Origin: Streptomyces sp. VRA16 Mangrove soil
GTDB lineage: Bacteria > Actinomycetota > Actinomycetes > Streptomycetales > Streptomycetaceae
Direction of reading: 5' to 3'
Length of the DNA stretch: 64,000 bases
NCBI RefSeq assembly: GCF_017377775.1
Contig: NZ_JAFVLN010000014.1
Location: forward strand, 124,001 to 188,000
Shown here: in pieces, positions 26,805 to 35,385 of the stretch
Numbering within the stretch: position 1 is the stretch's first letter
Layout: each line of letters starts with the position of its first letter
Notes under the pieces: model-generated
Seen by the model: the letters and a program-made list of their open reading frames with translations, nothing else
The model's database searches: none
Told to the model about the DNA's origin: nothing
Translations under genes and position numbers: made by a program

Positions 26805-28946
26805 TCACACGCCCAACTGCAGGGTCTCCGCAGCCTCCTCGACCATCGCGAGCCCCAGTCGGCTGACCCGTACGGAGAAGGCCTGCCCGCCGACGCTCAG
26901 CCCCGTCAGCCCCAGTTCCCCGAGCGGGGCACCGCGGACGGGTGACAGCGCCACCGTCCCCGCCGGTACGTCCGGGCGGATACCGGCAAGCGTGGCCAGC
27001 AGATGCACCCCGGCGGCCGAGGCGACGGCGGACGGTCTGCAGGCGGCGGGGTGCGGCAGTGGGGCGCCGCCCTCGACGCGCTGCTCCCCCGCGTACATCT
27101 CGGGCAGCCGGAAACCGAAGGCTTCCGCCGCCGCCAGGATGCCGCGCAACAAGGACGCCGCCTCCTTCTCGTACCCGGCTGCCGACAGACCCGCGACGGC
27201 CACCGCCGTCTCGTGCACCCGCACCGCTCCGGCACGGTGTCCGAACGGGTTGTACAGCGGGCCCTTGGCCTCCAGGGTGCGCAGCCCCCACCCGGAGTCG
27301 AGCCCGGGACCGCCGAACAGCCGCGCGAGCTGCTCCGTCTGCACCTTGTCCAGGATCCCCGGTGCGGAGCCCCCGGCGCCGAGCAGCCCGCTGTCGAGCA
27401 GGTGCGCGGCGCCGCTGCCGAGGTACGGGACGGGGTGACCGGACGGGGTGCGGGCTGCCGCAGGCCTGCCGCCCCCGCGGTCGTCGACCCAGAAGTCCTC
27501 CCGGAAACGGTGTCTCAGTTCCTGCGCCCACTGCCGCAGCTCCATGGCGCCGGGTCTGCCGTACGCGTCGAGGAGGTCCGCGCCGAGCAGCGCCGCACGG
27601 TGCGCGTGCGCCTGGGTCTCACAGCGCAGCGGGCCGCCCGGCCCCGGGTCCGGCAAGTAGGGGCCGTCTCCCGCGGCGGTGCGCAGCCACTGCAGACAGC
27701 GCTCCGCAGCGGGCAGCAGCTCCGCGATCTCCGGCTCGGCGAGGCCCCAGCGTCTGGCCTCCGCGAGGAGAACCGGGAACAGCAAGGTGGCCTCGATGCC
27801 CGTGCAGCTCGGGGGGACCTGGATGCCCGCGTGCCGCAGTGGCCCGGGCAGGCGGCCGAACTCCGGCCCTGGTCCTGTCAGTTGAGTACGGGCGAGCGTG
27901 CGCAGCGTGCCGGCGGCCAGTCGAGTGCCGAGGGGAAGGGCCATCCTGGCGGCGGCCAGCGCCTCGGCCGGCGCGAGGCCGCAGCGCCAGGGCGCTCCCG
28001 CCGCCAGATGGATGTCCGACGGGTGCTCGGGGTCGCGCACCAGCAGCGCCTGAAGGTCGTCGACGCACGTCCGCAGCAACGGCCCCACCCGCGGGTCGTC
28101 GCCGTGCGCCTGGGCCGGGGCGAACGGCCTGACCGCGCTGTGCCCGGCGCCTCTGCCGCCGCTCGCACCGTCCGCACGGATCCTCAGCTCCACGGTGCAC
28201 ACGCCGCCCGGGGCCAGCTCGAACTCCCAGCGCAGGAGTCCGGCGGAGGCGAGCGCGTCCGTGGGCGGCGGGGTCGCCGTGACCACGGCATGGCCGGTGG
28301 GCGAAGACCAGCGCAACCCGGCGTCGTGGACCGTCGCGGGAAGTTCCCGCCCGGGGTGCCCGGCGGCCACCGCCCCGAGCTCGGCCAGGTCCGTGCCGAG
28401 CGCCACCTCGAGGGGGATGCGCAGCGGTCGCGGCGCGGAGCTGTACAGCGTGATGCGCTCGGTGCCGTCGGCGGTCCGGATCCGCTGGACGACGAGGTCC
28501 GGATCGGGGCCTGCGTCGGAGGCCGCCCGTACGGTGGCCACGAAGCGGGCACGGTCGGCGGAGAGCATCCGCGCCTGCACGGCCACCGGCTCCCGGCCGG
28601 ACACCCGGATCTGGCAGCGGGACAGCACACGGCGCCCCGCGCGGTAGAACCCCTCCAGTCCCTGCGCCGACAGTTGCCCATGGTCCGAGGAGATCGCGAG
28701 GCCGGGCAGCGCGACACAGATCAACGACTCGTGTGCGGGCGGAAGTTCACCACTGCGCCGCGGCGGGAGTCCGGACGCCGACACCGGTGCCGGGGTCTGT
28801 GCTCCGGCAGTTCTGCCCGAAGTCGCGTCCGGGCGGGCGTGCGGCGCCGGCGGAACAGGCGTCGGACGCACCTCGGTCAGGTCGCGCGCCCTGTCGCCGT
28901 GCCGTGTCGGCGGTGGCGCCAACGGCCGTGTCACCTCGGACGTCAT
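26805..28946 (-). CDS. Glycogen debranching enzyme-like protein (GDE_N domain)
   Basis: A 713-residue protein. An 85-residue Pro/Ala-rich leader precedes an N-terminal beta domain (LICVALPGLAISSDHGQLSAQGLEGFYRAGRRVLS) of the GDE_N_bis type. The C-terminal half is an (alpha/alpha)6-like barrel: GAPWRCGLAPAEAL, CTGIEATLLFPVLL, GWGLRTLEAKGPLYNPFGHRAGAVRVHET. Relatives are amylo-alpha-1,6-glucosidase-like enzymes acting on glycogen or other glucans. Several expected barrel acids are hard to place by eye, so activity is unproven. ATG 28946 has a GGAGGAG site and overlaps the stop of a 48-residue ORF (ATGA). Confidence 0.8.
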   Translation of the reverse strand: MTSEVTRPLAPPPTRHGDRARDLTEVRPTPVPPAPHARPDATSGRTAGAQTPAPVSASGLPPRRSGELPPAHESLICVALPGLAISSDHGQLSAQGLEGFYRAGRRVLSRCQIRVSGREPVAVQARMLSADRARFVATVRAASDAGPDPDLVVQRIRTADGTERITLYSSAPRPLRIPLEVALGTDLAELGAVAAGHPGRELPATVHDAGLRWSSPTGHAVVTATPPPTDALASAGLLRWEFELAPGGVCTVELRIRADGASGGRGAGHSAVRPFAPAQAHGDDPRVGPLLRTCVDDLQALLVRDPEHPSDIHLAAGAPWRCGLAPAEALAAARMALPLGTRLAAGTLRTLARTQLTGPGPEFGRLPGPLRHAGIQVPPSCTGIEATLLFPVLLAEARRWGLAEPEIAELLPAAERCLQWLRTAAGDGPYLPDPGPGGPLRCETQAHAHRAALLGADLLDAYGRPGAMELRQWAQELRHRFREDFWVDDRGGGRPAAARTPSGHPVPYLGSGAAHLLDSGLLGAGGSAPGILDKVQTEQLARLFGGPGLDSGWGLRTLEAKGPLYNPFGHRAGAVRVHETAVAVAGLSAAGYEKEAASLLRGILAAAEAFGFRLPEMYAGEQRVEGGAPLPHPAACRPSAVASAAGVHLLATLAGIRPDVPAGTVALSPVRGAPLGELGLTGLSVGGQAFSVRVSRLGLAMVEEAAETLQLGV

Positions 28947-29089
28947 GGCCAGACTCCTCCTGCTCCCAATTCCCCTCGGCCGCACCGCCGGTGTCCCGAA
29001 GGGCGTACGGCATCCCCCACCGCGCGGACGGCGCCCCGGAGCGTGGAGCCGCCAACCGTGACGATGCTCCGCAGCATCGGCTCCCGCAT
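28943..29089 (-). CDS. Possible 48-residue ORF coupled to the debranching-like gene
   Basis: ATG 29089 is preceded by a near-perfect AAAGGAGG ribosome site six bases away. The frame runs 48 codons (begins MREPMLRSIVTVGGSTLRGAV) and its TGA overlaps the start of the downstream gene (ATGA). That geometry is what a coupled leader or small protein would look like. The composition (Gly/Arg-rich end) is not informative and no family is recognised. It could be chance. Confidence 0.45.
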   Translation of the reverse strand: MREPMLRSIVTVGGSTLRGAVRAVGDAVRPSGHRRCGRGELGAGGVWP

Positions 29090-29266
29090 GGGGCGCCTCC
29101 TTTCGCGCGCGGCCGCGCCAGGCACCGGCAAGCCGCCGGACCACTGAAACGGGAGGCGGCGCGGCCCGGCCTGCGCCACCGCTACTCAGGTGAACGGAGC
29201 GCCCCCTGCCCAAGTAACGCCACAGCGTCACGAAGGATCGGCATCGGGCCCCGACGGCGGAGCCGG

Positions 29267-30685
29267 TCACCCCTCGCCCCTGGCGCGCCGCCGCCCGATC
29301 CGACGCCGCCCCACGGGCCGACGCACCTCCCGGCCGCCCGTCCTGCCGGGCCTGGTGCCCGCTCCGGAGGACCGCCGCTCGCGCTCGCCCCTGCGACGCA
29401 GGGCCGCCTCCAGGCCGCGGGCCGCGCGGGAGACACCGGGGTCGGCCGCGCCACCGGGCACCGCGAGGGCCTGGCCGCGGCGGGCGTCTCCCGAACCCGC
29501 GCGGGAAGTGCCCTCGCCGGTCGTCGCGCTCTCGGCGGGCTCACCGGGATCGGTCTCTCGGCTCTCCCGCATCTCGCGCAGTGAACGCCGCACCGGCTCG
29601 GGGTCGACACCCTCGGCACGGGCCTGGTTGAGCAATCGGGCGAACTTGTAGTGCGGATCGACGCCGAGCGCCATCTCCAGTGCCTGGTCCGCCTCGACCG
29701 TGTCGCCGAGGGACCAGGCCACCCACCCCGCCAGGGTCAACGGGGCCGCGGCGTGCTCGCCGTACCCTCCGACGCAGCGCCTCGCCAGCGCCCGCCACAG
29801 GCGCAGGGCCACGACTGCCTCCTCGCCCTCCATCCACTCGGCGGCGCGGTCCCTGGTCATCCTGTCCTGGAGGCCGAGGATCAGTGCGGCGGCCTCGTCG
29901 TGCGCCAGGAGTTCGTCGTCCCGCAGGTCCGCGTCCAGCGCGTCGTCGGCGCCCGGGGCGTCCGCGAGACGACGCAGCACGAGGCGCGCAAGATCAAGGG
30001 TCTCGGCCTCCACCTCCTCACGCGGCACCCCGGAGAAGATCCGGGGCACGAGCTCCATCGCCGCCGCGTCCAGTGCACGGGTCTGGTCGGCGACGAGAGC
30101 CGTCTGCAGCGGGGCCAGTCGCGCCTTCAACTCGGCGACGGACGCCCGCACGTGAATGCCCGCGAACGCGGCCGTCGCCGCCATCACCGAGGTGCCGTCG
30201 GCGGCGATGACGCTGCCCTCGGGTGGGCAGCAGTCGGGCCGGGGACAGCAGTAGGACCAGTACCGCCCGCCCGAAAGACACAGCGCCTCGGTCACCGGTA
30301 CGTCCAGTGCTCCGCATTCCGTCCGCAGCAGTTGGGCAAGCGGCCGCAGGTGCTCGACGACCGTCTGTCCGGGGGCCCAGGCCTGGGCCGGGGCGTCCTG
30401 GCAGAGGAAGGCGACCACGCTGTCGGGCCGTCCGTCCCTGCGCTCGCACCCGCCGATCAGACAGTGGGCCAGCTCCTGCGCGACGGCCGGCCAGTCCTCG
30501 GGGCGCTCGGGGATGCCGAGCCGCACTCGACCGCCGAACCGTCCCTTGTACAGGGCGACGAGGACGATGCTGTCGTCGGGCCTGAACCCGAGCAAGTACG
30601 GGAGCGCCTCCGCGAGTTCACCGGCCGTGCGCAGGGTGATCTTGGCCGCGCCGGTTGCTCCGACGGGCTCGATGTGATTCGTCAT
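29267..30685 (-). CDS. DUF4192-family protein
   Basis: A 472-residue cytoplasmic protein. The N-terminal 390 residues match actinobacterial DUF4192 (PF13830): ELAEALPYLLGFRPDDSIVLVAL near the start, SGGRYWSYCCPRPDCCPPEG in the middle with a cluster of cysteines, and RRCVGGYGEHAAAPLTLAGWVAWSLGDTVEADQALEMAL late. The last 80 residues are an Arg-rich disordered tail. Function unknown. It diverges from recQ, and the shared promoter holds two DnaA boxes. Confidence 0.85.
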   Translation of the reverse strand: MTNHIEPVGATGAAKITLRTAGELAEALPYLLGFRPDDSIVLVALYKGRFGGRVRLGIPERPEDWPAVAQELAHCLIGGCERRDGRPDSVVAFLCQDAPAQAWAPGQTVVEHLRPLAQLLRTECGALDVPVTEALCLSGGRYWSYCCPRPDCCPPEGSVIAADGTSVMAATAAFAGIHVRASVAELKARLAPLQTALVADQTRALDAAAMELVPRIFSGVPREEVEAETLDLARLVLRRLADAPGADDALDADLRDDELLAHDEAAALILGLQDRMTRDRAAEWMEGEEAVVALRLWRALARRCVGGYGEHAAAPLTLAGWVAWSLGDTVEADQALEMALGVDPHYKFARLLNQARAEGVDPEPVRRSLREMRESRETDPGEPAESATTGEGTSRAGSGDARRGQALAVPGGAADPGVSRAARGLEAALRRRGERERRSSGAGTRPGRTGGREVRRPVGRRRIGRRRARGEG

Positions 30686-30725
30686 GCGACGACCATGCAC
30701 CGGATGACCAGATTCCGTTTTGGCC

Positions 30726-30767
30726 TGTGGATAACCTCGATCAGGGACACGACACGAGTTGTCCACA
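30726..30767. promoter_or_regulatory. Two inverted DnaA boxes between the DUF4192 gene and recQ
   Basis: TGTGGATAA (30726-30734, i.e. TTATCCACA on the minus strand) and TTGTCCACA (30759-30767, plus strand, the form preferred in Streptomyces). Both are perfect nonamers, facing each other 33 bp apart in a 133-bp intergenic region. Confidence 0.65.
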
Positions 30768-30818
30768 GGTCGGCGGCCTCGTTCGCGCGATGTCAGTGCC
30801 ATCGGGTTGCATGGGGGC

Positions 30819-32981
30819 ATGAGCAACGAAGATCTGCGGACGGCGGCCGACACCGTGCTCGCCCGCCTCGTCGGAGACCCGAGCGGCACGGCACGGCTGC
30901 GCGAGGACCAGTGGCGGGCGATCGAGGCGCTGGTCGCCGAGCACAGACGCGCCCTCGTCGTGCAGCGCACGGGGTGGGGCAAGTCCGCGGTGTACTTCGT
31001 CGCGACGGCTCTGCTGCGCGAGCGCGGCAGCGGCCCCACGGTGATCGTCTCCCCTCTGCTCGCGCTGATGCGCAACCAGGTGGAGGCGGCGGAGCGGGCC
31101 GGCATCCGGGCCCGGACGATCAACTCGTCGAACACGGAGGAGTGGGACTCCGTCCGCTCCGAGGTGGCCGCAGGCGAGGTGGACGTGCTCCTGGTCAGTC
31201 CCGAGCGGCTGAACAACCCCGACTTCCGGGACAACGTACTGCCTCAACTGGCCGCTGCCACCGGGCTGCTGGTGGTCGACGAGGCACACTGCATCTCGGA
31301 CTGGGGGCACGATTTCCGCCCCGACTACCGACGGCTGCGCACAATGCTGGCCGAGCTGCCGCAGGGCGTCCCCGTCCTGGCCACGACCGCGACGGCCAAC
31401 GCGCGCGTGACCGCCGACGTCGCCGACCAGCTCGGCACCGGCGGCGGCTCGGACGCGCTCGTGCTGCGCGGCCCGCTCGACCGCGAGAGCCTCAGCCTCG
31501 GCGTGCTCCAGCTGCCGGACGCCGCGCACCGGCTGGCCTGGCTGGCCGACCATCTGAACGAGCTGCCGGGGTCCGGGATCATCTACACCCTCACAGTCGC
31601 CGCGGCCGAGGAGGTCACAGCGTATCTGCGCCAGTGCGGCCACGTCGTGACCTCGTACACCGGCAAGACAGAGAACGCGGACCGGCAGCAGGCGGAGGAG
31701 GACCTACTGGCGAACCGGGTGAAGGCCCTGGTCGCGACCTCCGCGCTCGGCATGGGGTTCGACAAGCCCGACCTCGGCTTCGTCGTCCACCTCGGTTCCC
31801 CTTCGTCACCGATCGCGTACTACCAGCAGGTGGGACGTGCGGGCCGCGGTGTCGAGCACGCGGAGGTGTTGTTGCTGCCCGGCAAGGAGGACGAGGCGAT
31901 CTGGCGCTACTTCGCCTCGCTCGCCTTCCCGCCGGAGGACCAGGTGCGCCGCACCCTGGACGTGCTGGCGCAGTCCGACCGGCCGCTGTCGCTTCCCGCG
32001 CTCGAGCCTCTGGTGGAGCTGCGCCGCTCGCGCCTCGAGACGATGCTCAAGGTCCTGGACGTGGACGGCGCCGTGCACCGTGTGAAGGGCGGCTGGATCG
32101 CCACCGGTCAGCCCTGGGTGTACGACACCGAGCGCTATGCCTGGGTCGCCAAGCAGCGGGAGGCCGAGCAGCAGGCGATGCGCGAGTACGCGACGGCGAC
32201 CGGCTGCCGGATGGAGTTCCTGCGCCGCCAGCTGGACGACGAGGAGGCCGCGCCGTGCGGGCGGTGCGACAACTGCACGGAGCCGCGATTCGACATCTCC
32301 GTCTCGCCGCAGGCGCTGAACTCCGCGCGCGGAGAGCTAGGGCGTCCCGGTGTGGAGGTCGAGCCCCGCAAGATGTGGCCCACGGGGCTCGGCGCGGTGG
32401 GCATCGACCTCAAGGGACGTATCCCCGCCGGCGAACAGGCGGGGACGGGGCGGGCGCTGGGCCGTCTTTCGGACATCGGCTGGGGCAACCGGCTGCGTCC
32501 CATGCTTGCTCCGCAGGCCCCGGACGGACCGGTGCCCGACGATGTGGCGCGGGCCGTCGTGGAGGTCCTGGCGGACTGGGCCAAGGGCCCCGGCGGCTGG
32601 GCGTCAGGAGGCGCCGACGCGCAGCCACGCCCGGCGGGTGTCGTCACGATGGCCTCGCACACCCGCCCGCAGCTCATCGAGTCGCTGGGCGCCGGCATCG
32701 CCCAGGTCGGCCGGATGCCGCTGCTGGGGCGCGTCGAATACGCCCCGGGGAGCGACACCGCGCACATCTCGCGGAGCAACAGCGCACAGCGGCTGCGCGC
32801 GCTCGACGGCACGCTGACGCTGCCGCCCGAGCTGGCCGAGGCGCTGTCCCGCGCGGGTGGCCCGGTCCTGCTCGTGGACGATTTCACGGAGACGGGCTGG
32901 ACCCTGGCAATGGCCACCCGGCTGCTGCGCCGTGCGGGAGCCGAGGGGGTGTTGCCGCTGGTCCTCGCGGTACAGGGCTGA
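30819..32981 (+). CDS. recQ: RecQ-family DNA helicase with C-terminal phosphoribosyltransferase-like domain
   Basis: A 720-residue 3'-5' DNA helicase. Motif I RTGWGKSAVYF, motif II VVDEAHCISDWGHDFRPDYRRL, motif III LATTATAN, motif VI QQVGRAGRG. A zinc-binding region follows (about 465-490: CRMEFLRRQL...CGRCDNC). The last 110 residues end in VLLVDDFTETGWTLAMATRLLRRAG, a PRPP-loop-like pattern of type I phosphoribosyltransferases; no HRDC domain is seen. Repair or recombination restart is the expected role. ATG 30819 starts the conserved part. Divergent from DUF4192, with DnaA boxes in the gap. Confidence 0.92.
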   Translation: MSNEDLRTAADTVLARLVGDPSGTARLREDQWRAIEALVAEHRRALVVQRTGWGKSAVYFVATALLRERGSGPTVIVSPLLALMRNQVEAAERAGIRARTINSSNTEEWDSVRSEVAAGEVDVLLVSPERLNNPDFRDNVLPQLAAATGLLVVDEAHCISDWGHDFRPDYRRLRTMLAELPQGVPVLATTATANARVTADVADQLGTGGGSDALVLRGPLDRESLSLGVLQLPDAAHRLAWLADHLNELPGSGIIYTLTVAAAEEVTAYLRQCGHVVTSYTGKTENADRQQAEEDLLANRVKALVATSALGMGFDKPDLGFVVHLGSPSSPIAYYQQVGRAGRGVEHAEVLLLPGKEDEAIWRYFASLAFPPEDQVRRTLDVLAQSDRPLSLPALEPLVELRRSRLETMLKVLDVDGAVHRVKGGWIATGQPWVYDTERYAWVAKQREAEQQAMREYATATGCRMEFLRRQLDDEEAAPCGRCDNCTEPRFDISVSPQALNSARGELGRPGVEVEPRKMWPTGLGAVGIDLKGRIPAGEQAGTGRALGRLSDIGWGNRLRPMLAPQAPDGPVPDDVARAVVEVLADWAKGPGGWASGGADAQPRPAGVVTMASHTRPQLIESLGAGIAQVGRMPLLGRVEYAPGSDTAHISRSNSAQRLRALDGTLTLPPELAEALSRAGGPVLLVDDFTETGWTLAMATRLLRRAGAEGVLPLVLAVQG

Positions 32982-33092
32982 CCGGGGCATCGATCGTCCG
33001 ACCATTGGGCAGGGATATTGGTGACGCATCGCCAGATACCGGTCCCCGGCCTCAATTGCTCGTTGCCGTGCGCCAGTACGACGGGAAGAATT

Positions 33093-33115
33093 GGAGCCGC
33101 TCCCCGCGCGGCTCC
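33093..33115 (+). terminator. Hairpin downstream of recQ
   Basis: An 8-bp perfect stem GGAGCCGC / GCGGCTCC with a 7-nt loop in the 224-base gap between recQ and the next gene. Possible recQ terminator. Confidence 0.35.
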
Positions 33116-33205
33116 CCCGTGGTCCGGATAGAGCTGTGCCGCGGTGCGCTCCCCCAGTCCGACCCCGCCTGCCCTGCGTGGTGGCGTGTAGCCGAAGGGA
33201 GGATC

Positions 33206-33844
33206 GTGACCTTCGGATTCGCTCCGTCCTCGGCGGCATCGACGTCCATGTCCTCGATGCGCTCCGAGAGGTCCGCAGACTCCGTCAACCGACCGACCAG
33301 GCTGCTGGAACCCGCGGAGTGGGCGGCAGCCGGAATCCCGCTGCTGCGCAATCCTCGCGAGGTGGTCAGCGGCCTGCACACCCGTCACCGACCGATTCCG
33401 CGCACCGCCGTCGTGGCGGTGCTCGATCCGGAGGAACGGCTGCGGGCGAGCGCCTCGTTCACGCGCCGCGAGAGCGCCATGGACGGCTGGACGTTCCGTA
33501 ACGCCCTGCTCTCCCAGCTGCGCCGGGTCATCCCGCACGACCTGCGTCGGCGTACCCCGGTCCGCACGGCTGTCCTGCTCTACTGCCGCGAGGGGGACAC
33601 CCGGTGGACCGAGGAGGACGGTGCGTGGATGTGGGGGCTGCGCGACGCCTGCACCTTGCACGGGCTGCGCTGCGGGGCGTACATCACGATGACGCGCGAC
33701 GGCTGGCAGGTGCTCGGCGAGGACCGTGGCGGTCGCCGCCCCAGCGTCGGGTCCGTGGCCGAGGTGCTCGGCGGCGGCGAGCAGTCCGCGCCCCGTACCG
33801 GCGGCGCCGCGACGGAGATGCTCCGCCGCGCGGCGGCTCGCTGA
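33206..33844 (+). CDS. Conserved hypothetical protein
   Basis: A 212-residue protein from GTG 33206, with GGGAGG close upstream; the frame is open much further but only as high-GC noise. Sequence marks: VNRPTRLLEPAEWAAAGIPLLRNPREVVSGL and LLYCREGDTRWTEEDGAWMWGLRDACTLHGLRCGAYITMT. The protein is soluble with an Arg-rich middle. I recall close relatives in Streptomyces at this position but no domain assignment. It follows recQ on the same strand, so a DNA-related role is possible but unsupported. Confidence 0.8.
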   Translation: MTFGFAPSSAASTSMSSMRSERSADSVNRPTRLLEPAEWAAAGIPLLRNPREVVSGLHTRHRPIPRTAVVAVLDPEERLRASASFTRRESAMDGWTFRNALLSQLRRVIPHDLRRRTPVRTAVLLYCREGDTRWTEEDGAWMWGLRDACTLHGLRCGAYITMTRDGWQVLGEDRGGRRPSVGSVAEVLGGGEQSAPRTGGAATEMLRRAAAR

Positions 33845-33928
33845 ACCGCGCGACCACGGCCGCGCACCGGCCTGCCGGGCTCCCCGGCCACCGTCGGACG
33901 ACGGTGCGGGCAGCCGGCAAGCTGTGCG

Positions 33929-34564
33929 TCAGACCCCGGCGCCCAGCAGTGAGTTGATGCGCTGCGGGTCGCCGCAGACGATCAGCAGGGCACCGGCCCG
34001 GCCGAGCGCGATCGGCAGCGCCGTGGCGGCCGTCTCATCGGCGCCGCCGTTCAGGGCGACGACGACCACAGGACGTGCCGCGGCACGGTCCAGGGCGGAG
34101 GCATCGGCGTAGAAGACGTCGTCGCCCGCGTCGTGCTGCGCCCAGTAGGCGGTGTCACCGAAGGACAGCTCGTGCGCAGCCCACGGGTGGGGGTCGCCCG
34201 TGGTGATCACCAGCACCTCGCCCGGCGCGCGGCCGGTGTCGAGCAGCAGGTCGACGGCTTCCTCCGCGGCGTCCAGCGCACCGTCGGCCGAGGCCGGGAT
34301 GAGCTGGATCTGCGGCTGGGCGGCCGAAGTCGAAGGCGTGGCGGGGCCGTTCGGCCCCGGCGTGGGGGCCCCTACCGACTCGCGCGGGGTGCGCTGCGCG
34401 GGCGGCGTGGGCCTTGCGGGACCCGGACGACCGGGTCGCGACGGCGCCGCGGGACGCGGGCCGGGAACAGGACGGGGGGTCGGCGCGGTGCGGCTGCTGG
34501 CCGGCGTGACGCGGGGACCCTGGGCGCTCTCGTGAATCTGAGGCTCCTCGGGAATGAGAGGCAT
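33929..34564 (-). CDS. Hypothetical protein with Pro-rich N-terminus and helicase-like tail
   Basis: A 211-residue protein. The first 100 residues are Pro/Ala/Gly-rich and probably disordered. The C-terminal 110 residues form a compact alpha/beta part: LIPASADGALDAAEEAVDLLLDTG, then EVLVITTGDPHPWAAHELSFGD and VVVVALNGG...LGRAGALLIVCGDPQRINSLLG. The last stretch resembles the end of UvrD-type helicase domain 2A (LSRAR...LVVCGDP), but no Walker A is present, so it is not a helicase. Downstream of rnhB on the same strand, about 68 bases away. Confidence 0.75.
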   Translation of the reverse strand: MPLIPEEPQIHESAQGPRVTPASSRTAPTPRPVPGPRPAAPSRPGRPGPARPTPPAQRTPRESVGAPTPGPNGPATPSTSAAQPQIQLIPASADGALDAAEEAVDLLLDTGRAPGEVLVITTGDPHPWAAHELSFGDTAYWAQHDAGDDVFYADASALDRAAARPVVVVALNGGADETAATALPIALGRAGALLIVCGDPQRINSLLGAGV

Positions 34565-34632
34565 GGGTTGATATCTATCAAACGCAGGTGTGGTTCGCGC
34601 CAGCGGGTGGCACATCAGTACGAACGCAAGTG

Positions 34633-35334
34633 TCAGAAGTCGAAGCCGAGCTGGCCTTCGATCTGCGGAACGCTTGCCTCCGCCCAGCTGCGGGCCTTCT
34701 TGAGGTGCCGCCACTGGGGCAGCGCATCAAGATACGCCCACGAAAGCCGGTGGTACGGGGTGGGGCCCCGCTCCTCCAGCGCGGCGCGATGCACCGGCGA
34801 CGGGTATCCGGCGTTGGCCGCAAACCCGAAGTCTGCATGGTCGATGCCCAATTCGGCCATCATTTTGTCGCGGCGGACCTTGGCGATCACCGACGCGGCC
34901 GCGACGGCGATGCAGGAACGGTCACCCTTGATCACCGTCCGGACGTGCCAGGGGTCGCCCAGGTAGTCGTGCTTGCCGTCGAGGATCACCGCGTCCGGAC
35001 GGACCGGAAGCCCTTCGAGGGCGCGCACGGCGGCGAGCCGGAGCGCCGCCGTCATGCCCAGCTCGTCGATCTCCTCGTGGGAGGCGTGGCCGAGCGCGTG
35101 CGCGGTCACCCAGCCCTCCAACTCGTCCGCGAGCGCCTCGCGGCGCTTCGGCGTGATCAGCTTGGAATCGGTGAGGCCCTCGGGCGGACGGCGCAGCCCC
35201 GTGACTGCGGCGCAGACGGTGACCGGTCCGGCCCAGGCGCCGCGGCCGACTTCGTCGACACCGGCGACGATCTTGGCACCGGTGGTGGCGCGCAACGAGC
35301 GCTCGACGGTGTGGGTGGGTGCTTCGTACGGCAT
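34633..35334 (-). CDS. rnhB: Ribonuclease HII
   Basis: A 233-residue endonuclease that cuts RNA in RNA-DNA hybrids and single ribonucleotides in DNA. Motifs: GVDEVGRGAWAGPVTVCAAV with the first two acids (Asp, Glu), LDGKHDYL with the third acid, and VAAASVIAKVRRD followed by a later Asp near DHADFGFAANAGYPS. The YPSPVHRAAL segment is typical. Length is normal for actinobacteria. ATG 35334. With recQ, lexA and nrdJ nearby it contributes to the DNA-maintenance character of the region. Confidence 0.95.
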   Translation of the reverse strand: MPYEAPTHTVERSLRATTGAKIVAGVDEVGRGAWAGPVTVCAAVTGLRRPPEGLTDSKLITPKRREALADELEGWVTAHALGHASHEEIDELGMTAALRLAAVRALEGLPVRPDAVILDGKHDYLGDPWHVRTVIKGDRSCIAVAAASVIAKVRRDKMMAELGIDHADFGFAANAGYPSPVHRAALEERGPTPYHRLSWAYLDALPQWRHLKKARSWAEASVPQIEGQLGFDF

Positions 35335-35385
35335 GGCGCCTGACAGCGTACGCCGACGGAGGGGCGCGGCGACACCCGGCTCGCC

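Noticed and set aside
29651..33844. A 1397-codon open frame on the plus strand
   Set aside because: It runs antisense through DUF4192 and out of frame through recQ, with high-GC shadow composition; only its last part (33206-33844) is a gene.
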